Assembly: GCF_023634655.1 (NCBI RefSeq)
Contig: NZ_JAMKMS010000002.1
Coordinates: 186,001-250,000 of the forward strand
Reading direction: 5' to 3'
DNA: 64,000 nucleotides
Source: Vibrio methylphosphonaticus
GTDB lineage: Bacteria; Pseudomonadota; Gammaproteobacteria; Enterobacterales; Vibrionaceae
Below are positions 54,568 to 63,268 of the stretch, piece by piece (position 1 is the stretch's first letter; the number at the start of each line of letters is the position of its first letter). The position numbers and the translations under genes are program-made. The notes beneath the pieces are model-generated. The model had not been told where the DNA came from and made no database searches. It worked only from the letters and a program-made list of their open reading frames with translations.

Positions 54568-56101
54568 TCGGCTGGCCTGGTGCGGCATCCGTCAGTAGCT
54601 CACCGTCTTGAACGACAAACTGACCATTCACGAGGACCGTATTGATGCCTGTTGAGATAGCAGCTGGCACTTGATACGTCGCTTGGTTGTCCACGGTTTC
54701 CGGGTTGAAGATAACGATATCAGCATCCATACCCACCTGAATTCGTCCTTTCTTCTTCATTTGAGGAACAAAACCATCGAGTACCGTTGCTGGCATATAA
54801 CTCATTTTACGAATCGCTTCTTCCATGCTTAATAAACCACGGTCTCTCACATAAGAACCCAGAATTTTAGTAAACGTGCCGCTCGATCTTGGGTGGGCAA
54901 ACGCTTCACTTGGAATCGGCCACTCATCTCCTTCGTAATAACTGACCTTGCCATCATCAATCAGCATCCAAGGCATCGAATCTGATTCAATCAAAACATT
55001 AGGATGGATGATTGATCGGTCCAGTGCAGAGAGTTCACTCGGAATCGCTTCATCTAGGAAGTGCCAGTTGATGATCGACCCCGGTTGCTCTTTCTGCGCC
55101 TGAAGCAGCTCAGTATTGTCTAGACGCTCCGTCCCCATTTGAATGCTTTCTTCTTGGTAACCCAAACGCTCTTTCCATTCGGGACCACTGAACATAGCCG
55201 CGCCAACAACGGTGCTTGCTGCCCCCCAAGGGTATGCCCCTGCCGTGACATGGAAACCATTCGCGGTGGCTTCATCAAACAACTCTAATGTCGCGTCAAT
55301 ATCTCGTAAAGAGGTACTGTTGATGTGATTGATGTGCATTTTCGCGCCAGTTAGTGCTGAGTTAGCAATAAGCTCTTGGATCGCTTCGAAACTGCTGCCT
55401 GGCTCAAGCATACTGGCATAACGCACGTGCGTGTAGGTCGCGACATCTTGCTCCGCGGCCAGTTTAGACAAGGCGTAATACTCCTTTTGGCCATAACCTG
55501 GCGCGTAACCGGCATTGATCCCGATACCAATTGCACCTTCATCCAAACCCTGCTGCACATACGCCATGATCTTCTCTAGTTGCTCAGGAGTGGCGATTTC
55601 TTGTTTCCAGTTGTTTTCGCCCTGCATGCTTTGGAAATACTCAAGGTTTGCCACGGGCTCGGTTTCAGTAAACGTCGCGATGCGGGCAAATGTCCACGCA
55701 GCTGATGCGCCGTAGTTTATTGGCAAGTTTTTCTCAGACTGAACCCGATACCACTCACCAATAGGCAATATGCCTGACTCTAGCTCCAGTGCTGTAGTTA
55801 CGCCCTGCTGAGCCTGCATGCGGTAGCCAGCAATGTTTTGACCATGGTGGTGCAAGTCAATAAACCCTGGCGATACAACATGGTCACTGGCATCGATCAC
55901 CTGTTTGCCGGCAATCGCATCCATTGTAATCGTCTCGATGGTGCCTTTATTAATGCCAATGTTCCGCACGTCGCTCAGCCCCGTTTCAGGGTCAATGACA
56001 TGACCGCCTTGAATAACGATATCGTATTGAGTTGCGTATACACTCGTTGTCGACACGAGGAGTGCTATTGGCAGCACAATTGAACGTATGGTTGGTTTCA
56101 T
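54548..56101 (-). CDS. Exported amidohydrolase (N-acyl-D-amino-acid deacylase-like)
   Basis: 517 residues with a signal peptide (cleavage after VYA), so periplasmic. The metal-dependent amidohydrolase fold is shown by YDIVIQGGHVIDP, the metal-binding GFIDLHHHGQN, HINHINSTS and IESDSMPWML, and the closing PATVLDGF...GMDADIVIFNP. Probably hydrolyses amide or N-acyl bonds of amino-acid derivatives; the substrate cannot be read. AGGAAA precedes the ATG. Its last codons form the first unit of a 16-bp repeat. It is 36 bp downstream of a DUF3299 gene and may share its transcript. Confidence 0.87.
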   Translation of the reverse strand: MKPTIRSIVLPIALLVSTTSVYATQYDIVIQGGHVIDPETGLSDVRNIGINKGTIETITMDAIAGKQVIDASDHVVSPGFIDLHHHGQNIAGYRMQAQQGVTTALELESGILPIGEWYRVQSEKNLPINYGASAAWTFARIATFTETEPVANLEYFQSMQGENNWKQEIATPEQLEKIMAYVQQGLDEGAIGIGINAGYAPGYGQKEYYALSKLAAEQDVATYTHVRYASMLEPGSSFEAIQELIANSALTGAKMHINHINSTSLRDIDATLELFDEATANGFHVTAGAYPWGAASTVVGAAMFSGPEWKERLGYQEESIQMGTERLDNTELLQAQKEQPGSIINWHFLDEAIPSELSALDRSIIHPNVLIESDSMPWMLIDDGKVSYYEGDEWPIPSEAFAHPRSSGTFTKILGSYVRDRGLLSMEEAIRKMSYMPATVLDGFVPQMKKKGRIQVGMDADIVIFNPETVDNQATYQVPAAISTGINTVLVNGQFVVQDGELLTDAAPGQPIRRNIN

Positions 56102-56137
56102 CTGGTTTTCCTATTAAAAATCTAGTGATTTGAGGAC

Positions 56138-56773
56138 TTAAAGGTAGGTTACTTTTTGTGCAGACATCGTGTAGCCAGTGCTCACAACCTCTGTGCCATC
56201 GATAAATGAAATTGGCAGGTCTTGTTCATAGGCTTCAATGTCCCCAGACACCATCACCACTTTGTAAAGATCTTGAAGTGCAAAGCCCGAGTCGATATCG
56301 ACAATAATGGTTTGATTGGCCGGTGGAGGTGGTGTATGAATACAAGCTCCTGCAATAGGCACAAGCAAAAATTGAGTGGTTAACATCCCGTCCATTTCCA
56401 AGGGAACAACGAACCCAGGTATGGTGACGTCGTCCAGGTTCAAATCGGTATTGACGGTGGTCAAACGAATACGCTCTATTTCTAACGCTTCTTCTCGCTT
56501 TGCTAACAACTCATCTGCATCAAACCCTGCATCCTGCAATACCTTTTTATTCAGCAAATACTCCTTGGTTTCCTCAGCCGTCATATCTCGACTCTTGGCG
56601 TTATCGTCGTATTTCAACACACTGTAAAGATGGGTTACTTGCTGTTGAGTTAGTGCTGGCAACTCAATGGTCTTTATCGGTGCTGGAATCAAATCCTGCC
56701 ACTCAATCAGATTCGCCGAAAACGATTGAAAGCTGATAAACAACACGAGTAATGCACTAAATTTAATCTGCAT
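56138..56773 (-). CDS. Exported DUF3299 protein
   Basis: 211 residues from ATG 56773, which has a GGAGA site; the frame is open to 56815. A signal peptide ends near SFSA. The DUF3299 core includes VTIPGFVVPLEMDG, FLLVPIAGACIHTPPPPANQ (Cys-x-His, possibly metal-binding) and the C-terminal TGYTMSAQKV. Function is unknown; such proteins often lie near periplasmic or ABC-export genes. First of a likely two-gene unit with the amidohydrolase. Confidence 0.85.
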   Translation of the reverse strand: MQIKFSALLVLFISFQSFSANLIEWQDLIPAPIKTIELPALTQQQVTHLYSVLKYDDNAKSRDMTAEETKEYLLNKKVLQDAGFDADELLAKREEALEIERIRLTTVNTDLNLDDVTIPGFVVPLEMDGMLTTQFLLVPIAGACIHTPPPPANQTIIVDIDSGFALQDLYKVVMVSGDIEAYEQDLPISFIDGTEVVSTGYTMSAQKVTYL

Positions 56774-56901
56774 GGTTTTCTCCAAAGCGTTAAATAGGAT
56801 CAGCATCAACAACAATTTTGCTCGTAGATTTCAATTCCGCTTGAAAGTAACTCCCTGTGCTGTGGTAGGAATAATACTAGTGCACCTCATTTTAAAATAG
56901 G

Positions 56902-56925
56902 TCATATTACGCCAAAATAATATGA
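56902..56925. promoter_or_regulatory. AT-rich palindrome upstream of the DUF3299 gene
   Basis: TCATATTA and TAATATGA separated by 8 bases, about 130 bp upstream of the DUF3299 start. A possible regulator site. Confidence 0.4.
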
Positions 56926-57095
56926 GTTGATTAAAGAACTACATATTTAGTATGTACTGAGATCGCCAAATTGGCCACATAGTTAGAGTTCTAGCGATGA
57001 GGAAAAATAAGTCTAATTGCGGAAGTTGAAATCTAATCCAATTTTGCACTGGTTTATAATTGGGCAGAAATAATCGACAAAACAAGTTGTTTTGT

Positions 57096-57122
57096 AATTG
57101 TGCAACACGCTGTTGCACAATT
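57096..57122. promoter_or_regulatory. 27-bp palindrome AATTGTGCAACA-CGC-TGTTGCACAATT
   Basis: Two perfect 12-bp arms with a 3-base centre. The short loop argues for a protein-binding site rather than a terminator; no T-tract follows. It lies 323 bp upstream of the DUF3299 start. I do not recognise the motif. Confidence 0.75.
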
Positions 57123-57543
57123 GGGGAAGATTGAAATTGTTACAGATTTCGCAACTACTGACGATTCCTCGGTAGTTGCTTGATGAGCAATGTGCATGTT
57201 TCGCACATTAGCTAGCTCTGTGGGTGGGTCTATTTAACATACGTTGTTAATGGTTTTTCGTCAGAGGTTCGTGATCGCCGCTAGGGCGACTGAGACAAGT
57301 GCAATGATTGAAACTATACGTGTATCATTCATCAATGAGCTCCTATTTTGGATTCAGGAAATCACATCCGTGTGGCTTTATTCGCAAGCTGAAAAGTCTA
57401 TGACTCAGTCCGAGCTTAGTTTAGGTATCAATTATGCTGCTATTGAACAAGAGAATGCAGACCGACGACTTACGTTAAAACATAAATAACGTTTATATTA
57501 GACACTCGTGTTATTGCTTGTTCCTCGTTGGTTATTCATGGTC

Positions 57544-57981
57544 TTAATTTAGAGCGTCATAACCACGCCCACTCATGCAATTACGCATTAAGCTATCGCG
57601 CTCTTGCTGGTTGGCTTGTTTCGCTGCGTTTTTCGAACCCGCCCCCGACAGTACGCCCACTGTGGTTCCGATTGCCGCACCAGTTTTGGCAGCGCTGCTT
57701 CCCGAGTTTCCTGAAACACTGCCCGCTATCGCTCCAGCGGCCGCACCGCGCAATCCCCTTTTCACGCCTTGTTCTACCGCTCCTTGCCCCTCTTGTTGGC
57801 CAACATTATCGAGTAATTGATAACATTCGGCATGATCCAACGGAAACTGTTGAGGGTCGTAAATCGACTCATCAAACACTAAGGTGTGAGCGGAGACTAA
57901 AGTAGGAAAGACAGATAACAGGGTGATACTGATCACGGCGCCGATCTTGAGCACTTTCTGATGTAAGGAGTCGCTTTTCAT
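57544..57981 (-). CDS. Exported glycine-zipper protein
   Basis: 145 residues with a signal peptide (cleavage after LVSA). A central glycine-zipper region (RGAAAGAIAGSVSGNSGSSA and GAAIGTTVGVLSGAGS) can pack membrane helices. Cysteines near residues 53 and 134 may form a disulfide. Resembles small Vibrio glycine-zipper envelope proteins of unknown function. An AAAGGAAAA site supports the start. Confidence 0.85.
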   Translation of the reverse strand: MKSDSLHQKVLKIGAVISITLLSVFPTLVSAHTLVFDESIYDPQQFPLDHAECYQLLDNVGQQEGQGAVEQGVKRGLRGAAAGAIAGSVSGNSGSSAAKTGAAIGTTVGVLSGAGSKNAAKQANQQERDSLMRNCMSGRGYDALN

Positions 57982-58076
57982 AATATTTTCCTTTAGGAAA
58001 CAAGCCGCTTGAAGGAGAGAACGTCACTTCTTACTTATTAGCTTGGAAAGTGGCAGGGCTAGATCAGAGCAGCCCA

Positions 58077-58247
58077 CTAACGTGATGAATCCGCCGCTGA
58101 TGGCACCTCTAAAATAGTCATGCGTACAAATACCGTCATTAACCATGCAGAGGCTATGTTTCGTTCTAAATATTTCTGGGTTGATGTTGAGTAGGCTGCA
58201 TTAATTCCACGCAACCGAGACAAGAGAAGTAAACGAGACAACTTCAT
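58077..58247 (-). CDS. Possible small protein, 56 residues
   Basis: ATG at 58247 has a good GGAGA ribosome-binding site 6 bases away. The product begins MKLSRLLLLSRLRGINAAYS and is basic at the N terminus with a short hydrophobic stretch (ASAWLMTVFVRMTILEV). No family is recognised. The strong ribosome-binding site is the main support. Confidence 0.4.
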   Translation of the reverse strand: MKLSRLLLLSRLRGINAAYSTSTQKYLERNIASAWLMTVFVRMTILEVPSAADSSR

Positions 58248-58401
58248 GATTTTCTCCAGTATTATTCGCTATTAACAAGTACTGGAGATTATTTAATGGT
58301 GAAGCCTAGGAATAAACAAAGCCGACTTAAGATGATAAATTAATAGTATTTATATCTGAGTGAGGATGATAGCGAGTTTGCAGCTTGATAGACCTCATAC
58401 C

Positions 58402-58436
58402 TAACGGGTCTAACGGGTCTAACGGGTCTAACGGGA
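58402..58436. repeat. Nearly four tandem nonamers TAACGGGTC
   Basis: Three exact copies plus an 8-base partial copy. On the minus strand the unit contains TTA-GAC, so TAG recurs in one frame. No clear gene ends at this array, unlike the others. Confidence 0.93.
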
Positions 58437-58613
58437 AATGTTGAACTGCTCCAATTCGGCTAAACGGGGTTAATAACAGAGCCATTCCTAGCGAATACCC
58501 TATCCCGGACTGAGTCGCCCTTCGAGCCTCTGATAACACTAACGACTAAAATAACACACCTATCACCACCACAATTCGCATTACTTTTAATAATGGTTAA
58601 CTTAAAGATTTAT

Positions 58614-58629
58614 CGTGATTAATATCACA
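58614..58629. promoter_or_regulatory. Putative CRP binding site upstream of the EmrD-like gene
   Basis: CGTGATTAATATCACA fits TGTGA-N6-TCACA with one mismatch. It lies about 110 bp before the start codon of the exporter gene. Confidence 0.5.
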
Positions 58630-58738
58630 TTTTTCTATTGCTAGAATATCTTTGAAACTCTACTATCTGCGCCTAAAAGCCGCTATGGCTCTATATCATT
58701 AAATAAGTTCCACGCTATTACCACGAGAACCAAAAAAA

Positions 58739-59947
58739 ATGGCACCGAAATATCCATTAGCTAAACTGACCTTTCTCATCGCTATCTTAACGGCTGTAGG
58801 ACAAATGACACAAACGATGTATGTGCCATCTATAGGCCAGATGGCGCAAGAGTTTCGTGTCAACCCAGCGATGCTTCAAGCGGTAATGGCGTGCTACCTT
58901 ATCCCTTATGGACTATCTCAGTTTATCTATGGCCCTTTGTCGGACAAACTGGGCCGTAAGCCTATTATTATTGCAGGGTTAGGGATCTATCTAATTGGTG
59001 CTCTCATCAGCCTATTTGCACACTCATTTGAATTCTTCTTGTTAGGTAGTTTCATTCAAGGTGCTGGAATAGGAAGTGGCGGCGCGATGTCTAGAACGCT
59101 TTCTCGTGACTGTTTTTCTGGTGAAGAATTACATCGAGCAAACAGCATTATTAGTATGTGCGTTATTTTTTCACCGCTGCTTGCGCCAGTATTAGGTGGC
59201 GTATTAACAGAAACGATGGGCTGGCGCTCAAGCTACCTGTTTTTAACCCTATTTGCGGTTGCTGTGGTGATCATTATGTCATCAAAACTAGCGGAGACAT
59301 TGCCTGCAGAAAGAAGAACAAAAAGCTCCGCAATGGAAAACTATCGCTTTGTTCTGTCGGATAAGCGATTCCAAGGCTATGTTATCTGCTTGGTAGCCAC
59401 CTTTGCTGGCGTCGCCGTATTTGAAGCTGCGGCGGGGGTACTATTTGCTGGTGTTCTCAAGCTCTCTGCATTCACGGTTAGCATTTTGTTTGTATTGCCG
59501 ATTCCAGGCTATTTGCTCGGTGCAGGGTTCTCATCGGTCATTGCCAAACGCTACGGTAACCGTTCTGCGTTTAAATTCGGACTGATTGCTATTATGATCG
59601 GCTCGGTTATCGTGCTGATTCCCGGCATGCAAGGCTCGACCGATGCTTGGACGTTAACGATTGGTTCTACGGTTTACTTTCTTGGGGCGGGCGTTCTATT
59701 TCCTGCGGCCACCACAGGGGCACTAACACCATTCCCAAATCACGCCGGAACAGGGGGCGCGGTGTTAGGAGGTATGCAAAATCTGGGTGCGGGTCTAACG
59801 ACCTTAGGTGCTTCAGTCATACCTGCGACAAGCCAATTACCCCTCGGTATCATTATGTTGGTCATGGCACTACTCGCTATGTGGGGGCTGCATATCGCAA
59901 AACGGGATAATGGTCCAAACAATGCCAGTGATACGGTAATGGTTTAG
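58739..59947 (+). CDS. emrD: MFS multidrug efflux transporter, EmrD-like
   Basis: 402 residues and about 12 membrane helices. The pattern QMTQTMYVPSIGQMAQEFRV in helix 1, the motif A GPLSDKLGRKPIIIAGL, and APVLGGVLTETMGWRSSYLF are close to EmrD-type proton-coupled multidrug exporters. Start codon has only a weak GAGAACC upstream. Monocistronic, with a CRP-like site in front and a weak terminator behind. It is one of two exporters of this broad family in the window. Confidence 0.87.
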   Translation: MAPKYPLAKLTFLIAILTAVGQMTQTMYVPSIGQMAQEFRVNPAMLQAVMACYLIPYGLSQFIYGPLSDKLGRKPIIIAGLGIYLIGALISLFAHSFEFFLLGSFIQGAGIGSGGAMSRTLSRDCFSGEELHRANSIISMCVIFSPLLAPVLGGVLTETMGWRSSYLFLTLFAVAVVIIMSSKLAETLPAERRTKSSAMENYRFVLSDKRFQGYVICLVATFAGVAVFEAAAGVLFAGVLKLSAFTVSILFVLPIPGYLLGAGFSSVIAKRYGNRSAFKFGLIAIMIGSVIVLIPGMQGSTDAWTLTIGSTVYFLGAGVLFPAATTGALTPFPNHAGTGGAVLGGMQNLGAGLTTLGASVIPATSQLPLGIIMLVMALLAMWGLHIAKRDNGPNNASDTVMV

Positions 59948-60089
59948 CCTGCATCATTGCTAGCCACTCTACTCGGCTTTTAACTTACAAGCATTGCCCA
60001 GTAGAGTGCAGGCTCGGTAACATCAAACTTATGATAGTTACGTCTGGGCAACACTAACCCTTAATCGACTTCTTCTCTCATCATTAAGC

Positions 60090-60115
60090 AGCAGTTAAAA
60101 AACCGCACTGCTTTT
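60090..60115 (+). terminator. Weak terminator after the EmrD-like gene
   Basis: AGCAGT and ACTGCT flank an 11-base A-rich loop, followed by TTT. A second, longer-looped inverted repeat (CACTCTACT/AGTAGAGTG) lies at 59965-60008. Confidence 0.5.
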
Positions 60116-60121
60116 GCCACA

Positions 60122-60718
60122 CTATATTTCGTAAAACCACGACTCATCCTGCACATCCAGTAACTCTGGTTCAGTTCCATCCAGCTCGTAGAGGTAAAAA
60201 GTCTTTAAGGGCGGTGAGTAAATATGCAATGTCACTAATGGTTGACTGTCTGATTGCAAGTTTGAGATTTGGTGAATATCTTGGTCGCGGCTTACTGTCA
60301 CAGTATTTTCTCGATATAACGCAGATTGAGTCGCGTAAATATGACCATTCGCCGCGATTTGGAATTCGGTTTCTGTCGCATCACCCAGTAATATTTTCAC
60401 TCCGCATGCCGTGCCCCTATGGTCATGAATTTTACTTCGCTGCCCGCTAAGCCAACTTAAAATAAGAATTTCACAGTGCTCATTACGAAACAGTCGTTTA
60501 CGACTGTAGTGGTCTTGTTCGAAGCTAGCCAGCGATTTTACCTCGTCTTTACTAAGCGTAACATTATCGAGGAGAAAGCGAATAACCGCCAAAGAGAGTG
60601 GTCTTCTTGCATCTTGAACTTGACTAATAAACTCGCTAAAACTCATCAGGTGATCATAGCCCAGTAACGAGCTGGTAGTACTTTGAGCGTTGTCTGAACT
60701 ATCGGCGATATGTGACAA
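60122..60718 (-). CDS. Cysteine dioxygenase family protein
   Basis: Cupin-fold, non-heme iron enzyme that oxidises cysteine to cysteine sulfinate. The ligand motif is KIHDHRGTACGVKILLGDATE (first two His), and a later His lies in VTLHIYSPPLKTFYLYE. A strong AAGGAGG lies 6 bases before TTG at 60718, which I take as the start (198 residues). The other in-frame starts, GTG at 60754 and ATG at 60646, have no such site. Convergent with the EmrD-like gene. Related thiol dioxygenases cannot be excluded. Confidence 0.87.
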   Translation of the reverse strand: MSHIADSSDNAQSTTSSLLGYDHLMSFSEFISQVQDARRPLSLAVIRFLLDNVTLSKDEVKSLASFEQDHYSRKRLFRNEHCEILILSWLSGQRSKIHDHRGTACGVKILLGDATETEFQIAANGHIYATQSALYRENTVTVSRDQDIHQISNLQSDSQPLVTLHIYSPPLKTFYLYELDGTEPELLDVQDESWFYEI

Positions 60719-61104
60719 AAGCGCCTCCTTATATCCTATCCGTTCAATACACACTTGCAGATTCGCCCTACATTGTAAGGCGACCCACTAACCATAGTTC
60801 ATAACGAAAAAATCAGACAACCAAAAACAAAACGAACCCAGTATCTGTAACACTCATCGTTGACCACACAGAGACTAAGTAACCCCATTATCCCCACTCC
60901 TATTCCATCAGTTATTACTACAGGTAATAATTGAAATTTCATCGTTCATTTCCGAATCCCATCCATATTCATTATTATCACCTTATCGAAAACAAAGGAA
61001 CAAAGTCATTAGCATTTATGTTTTCGAATATTTAAATAAGATAAATAAATCAACTACAAATTAATACTTGCTAAGGAGGGCATAATAAATAGAGCAGAGT
61101 AATT
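60719..61104. other. Intergenic region before the second outer-membrane-type gene
   Basis: About 390 AT-rich bases with no gene. A perfect AAGGAGGG at 61073-61080 lies 24 bases before the next ATG, too far for normal use. Confidence 0.5.
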
Positions 61105-61878
61105 ATGACTTTAATGAATGTAAGTAGAACAATCACAGCGGTAGCACTCGCATCTGTATTTTCATTATCAATCACACCAGTATTGGCCGATGAATATCAG
61201 GATATGTCCGATCCGATGGCCGTATATTCTCAAGCGGGATTTGGTGTAACCAATAAAGGCTTAAACTTTAAGTTAGGTCAATCGTATGACACAAATAATG
61301 ATGCCACAATGGCAATGCATGTTTTAGAAGCAAAAGGATTTGCTGCAGATAGCCTAAACCTTAAAGGTGATGATAGTTTTGATTCACTTCGTTATCGACA
61401 CTTTAATGTCAATACGGAGAGCGGTCTTGGCGCACAGATAGATGTAAACTGGGATTTTGACAATAAGATTGGCTCGGCATCTTACTCGATAATTCAAGCC
61501 TTACCGAAAATGGGGGCAGTGCAGCTTTATCCCCTAGCAGGCATTGGCATTAACGTCGCAGATATTCACTCTTCATTGATTGATCCGGAGGCGAAGACCG
61601 GCTATGAAGGTTCGATTGGTTATACCATTCCATCAAGCTTTGCATTGTTGGGGTTATATTCAAAGATTGAGCTAACAGACAATATCTGGCTTAACTACAA
61701 CCCAATGTACACTTCCCAATTAGGTGGTATTGAGTCTTTCAGTGATTTATATGGCTGGCAGCACGAGATAGCAGCCAGCTATAAAATAAACAGTCAGAGT
61801 AATATCCGAGCATTTTGGAACTTTGGCGAAGCAAACGATGGTACTGATTTCAGAGTCGAATATAACCATCAATTCTAA
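61105..61878 (+). CDS. Outer-membrane-type beta-barrel protein, second copy
   Basis: 257 residues, signal peptide cleaved near VLADE. Alternating strands (SQAGFGVTNKGLNFKLGQSY, LYPLAGIGINVA, IELTDNIWLNYNPMYTSQL) end in the aromatic C terminus EYNHQF, typical of outer-membrane barrels. Weakly like the protein at 52434. It lies 82 bp before a DUF1254 gene on the same strand, so the two may form a unit. ATG at 61114 is an alternative start; neither has an ideally placed ribosome-binding site. Confidence 0.7.
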   Translation: MTLMNVSRTITAVALASVFSLSITPVLADEYQDMSDPMAVYSQAGFGVTNKGLNFKLGQSYDTNNDATMAMHVLEAKGFAADSLNLKGDDSFDSLRYRHFNVNTESGLGAQIDVNWDFDNKIGSASYSIIQALPKMGAVQLYPLAGIGINVADIHSSLIDPEAKTGYEGSIGYTIPSSFALLGLYSKIELTDNIWLNYNPMYTSQLGGIESFSDLYGWQHEIAASYKINSQSNIRAFWNFGEANDGTDFRVEYNHQF

Positions 61879-61960
61879 TTATATTAAATAACCACTCTAA
61901 ATACACGCTGTACTTTTAACAATACAGCGTTGAATAACACGATTCAAACTAGGTATTATT

Positions 61961-63232
61961 ATGAATAAAACAATGATGTCCATCCTAATTGGTTCCCTCA
62001 CAATTGGAACGCTCGCACATGCTGAAAATACGATACCAACAGATGCGGAACTCACTGGTCAGCGTGTCTACCATCATATGGATAATATGGTGGGCTTTAT
62101 GGAAAAGAACGGCGTGAATAACTTTGAATTCCCCGGTTTAGCTGATCATACATGGGATGTCATTACACCCGCGCTGGACCATATATATGCCAAAGCCATG
62201 TTAGATGTGACCAACGGTCCTGTTGAGGTAACGGTACCACCACGCGATGCTGGGCGTTACGCTTCCTTTCACTTAATTGATGCTGAGCACTTTGCCGCAT
62301 ACCATGAAGTCACCCCAGCGGAAGGTGGCACTTATCTTCTGGTTCGCTCTGGCGCGGATTACGACATTCCTGAAGGCAAATACATCGATACAATCGACGT
62401 TAACGACGACCTGATTTTCGCATTTATTCGCGTACAGACGTTTGAATATCGTGATAACGGCGTAGCAGATGAATGGCGTAAACAGCTTGTCATTGATAAT
62501 AAAGCGCCAATATCAGACATCGCACTACCCGATCGTCAAAATGTACAATCGGTCATTCAATTCGCCGATCAAATTTCAGACGGATGGCCACAAACTCATG
62601 ACAATATGCAGACTATCATCGCTGATAAAGCATTTGATCAAACCAGGCTCAGTGACGTTCGTGAATACGTACATAACTTAGGTTCATCAGGCTTAGTGGT
62701 AAACAACCTCTCTGGCTTTGAACATCCGGGTCATGCCGACGATCTAGGTGATGAGAAAAGACGCTCGCTACTTACGCACTTAGGGCACCTAGGATTCCCG
62801 GCCGAACATGCATACTATGAAATGATTCCGATGACACCTGAAGGTCAAAAACTAAATGGCTCAGAAGATTTTGTTCTGACAATGCCTCACCAGCAAGCTG
62901 TAGGTAAATTTTGGTCTATCACCCGTTATTCTGACGAAACTCGTTTACCACTTGATCCAGCGACGATCAAAGGCTCAGACCGCCAAGTTTGGGCAGGAGG
63001 CAACACTACTCCAGATTCCAATGGTAACATTACCATCACGTTCTCAAGTGACGACCCTCAGAACGGGACCTACTGGATGCCCGTCGTCGATGGTGAAGAC
63101 TATTACTTCATCGCCCGCTACTACCTTCCTCAAGAAGGGCTAGCAGGCAACACCGTGCAAAATATTATTTATAAAGGCTCACCACTAGAAACGTTAATGA
63201 CGCCTAAAGCAACGTTTAATTACGGAAACTAA
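61961..63232 (+). CDS. Periplasmic DUF1254/DUF1214 protein, second copy
   Basis: 423 residues with a signal peptide (cleavage after AHA). DUF1254 signature about residues 80-150 (VTVPPRDAGRYASFHLIDAE, GGTYLLVRSGADYDIPEGKY) and DUF1214 at the C terminus (PHQQAVGKFWSITRYSDETR, NGTYWMPVVDGEDYYFIARY). Function unknown. An AGGT site precedes the ATG. It lies between a beta-barrel gene upstream and a convergent LysR regulator, unlike the shorter copy at 28900. Confidence 0.87.
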   Translation: MNKTMMSILIGSLTIGTLAHAENTIPTDAELTGQRVYHHMDNMVGFMEKNGVNNFEFPGLADHTWDVITPALDHIYAKAMLDVTNGPVEVTVPPRDAGRYASFHLIDAEHFAAYHEVTPAEGGTYLLVRSGADYDIPEGKYIDTIDVNDDLIFAFIRVQTFEYRDNGVADEWRKQLVIDNKAPISDIALPDRQNVQSVIQFADQISDGWPQTHDNMQTIIADKAFDQTRLSDVREYVHNLGSSGLVVNNLSGFEHPGHADDLGDEKRRSLLTHLGHLGFPAEHAYYEMIPMTPEGQKLNGSEDFVLTMPHQQAVGKFWSITRYSDETRLPLDPATIKGSDRQVWAGGNTTPDSNGNITITFSSDDPQNGTYWMPVVDGEDYYFIARYYLPQEGLAGNTVQNIIYKGSPLETLMTPKATFNYGN

Positions 63233-63268
63233 AAAGGTGATACCAGCCAGGGACGGCACCGATATCTT

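Larger units (their letters stand above)
56774..57543. other. 770-bp gene-poor region with two palindromes
   Basis: No convincing gene; an 81-codon frame at 57244 lacks a ribosome-binding site and family likeness. Two palindromes stand out, at 56902-56925 and 57096-57122. Confidence 0.5.
57982..58738. other. 757-bp region with a possible small gene, a 9-bp array and a CRP-like site
   Basis: Holds the candidate 56-residue gene at 58077-58247, the nonamer array at 58402-58436 and, near the right end, the emrD promoter with a CRP-like site. A 70-codon frame across the nonamers (58327-58539) starts with GTG without a ribosome-binding site and is doubtful. Confidence 0.5.

Noticed and set aside
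57244..57489. 81-codon frame in the gene-poor region
   Set aside because: No ribosome-binding site and no recognisable domain.
57987..58000. TTTCCTTTAGGAAA as a third site for the XRE-cupin regulator
   Set aside because: It differs from the operator core in the centre and contains the ribosome-binding site of the glycine-zipper gene, so the likeness is probably coincidental.
58327..58539. 70-codon minus-strand frame with PLD repeats
   Set aside because: Starts with GTG without a ribosome-binding site and the repeated residues come from the nonamer array.
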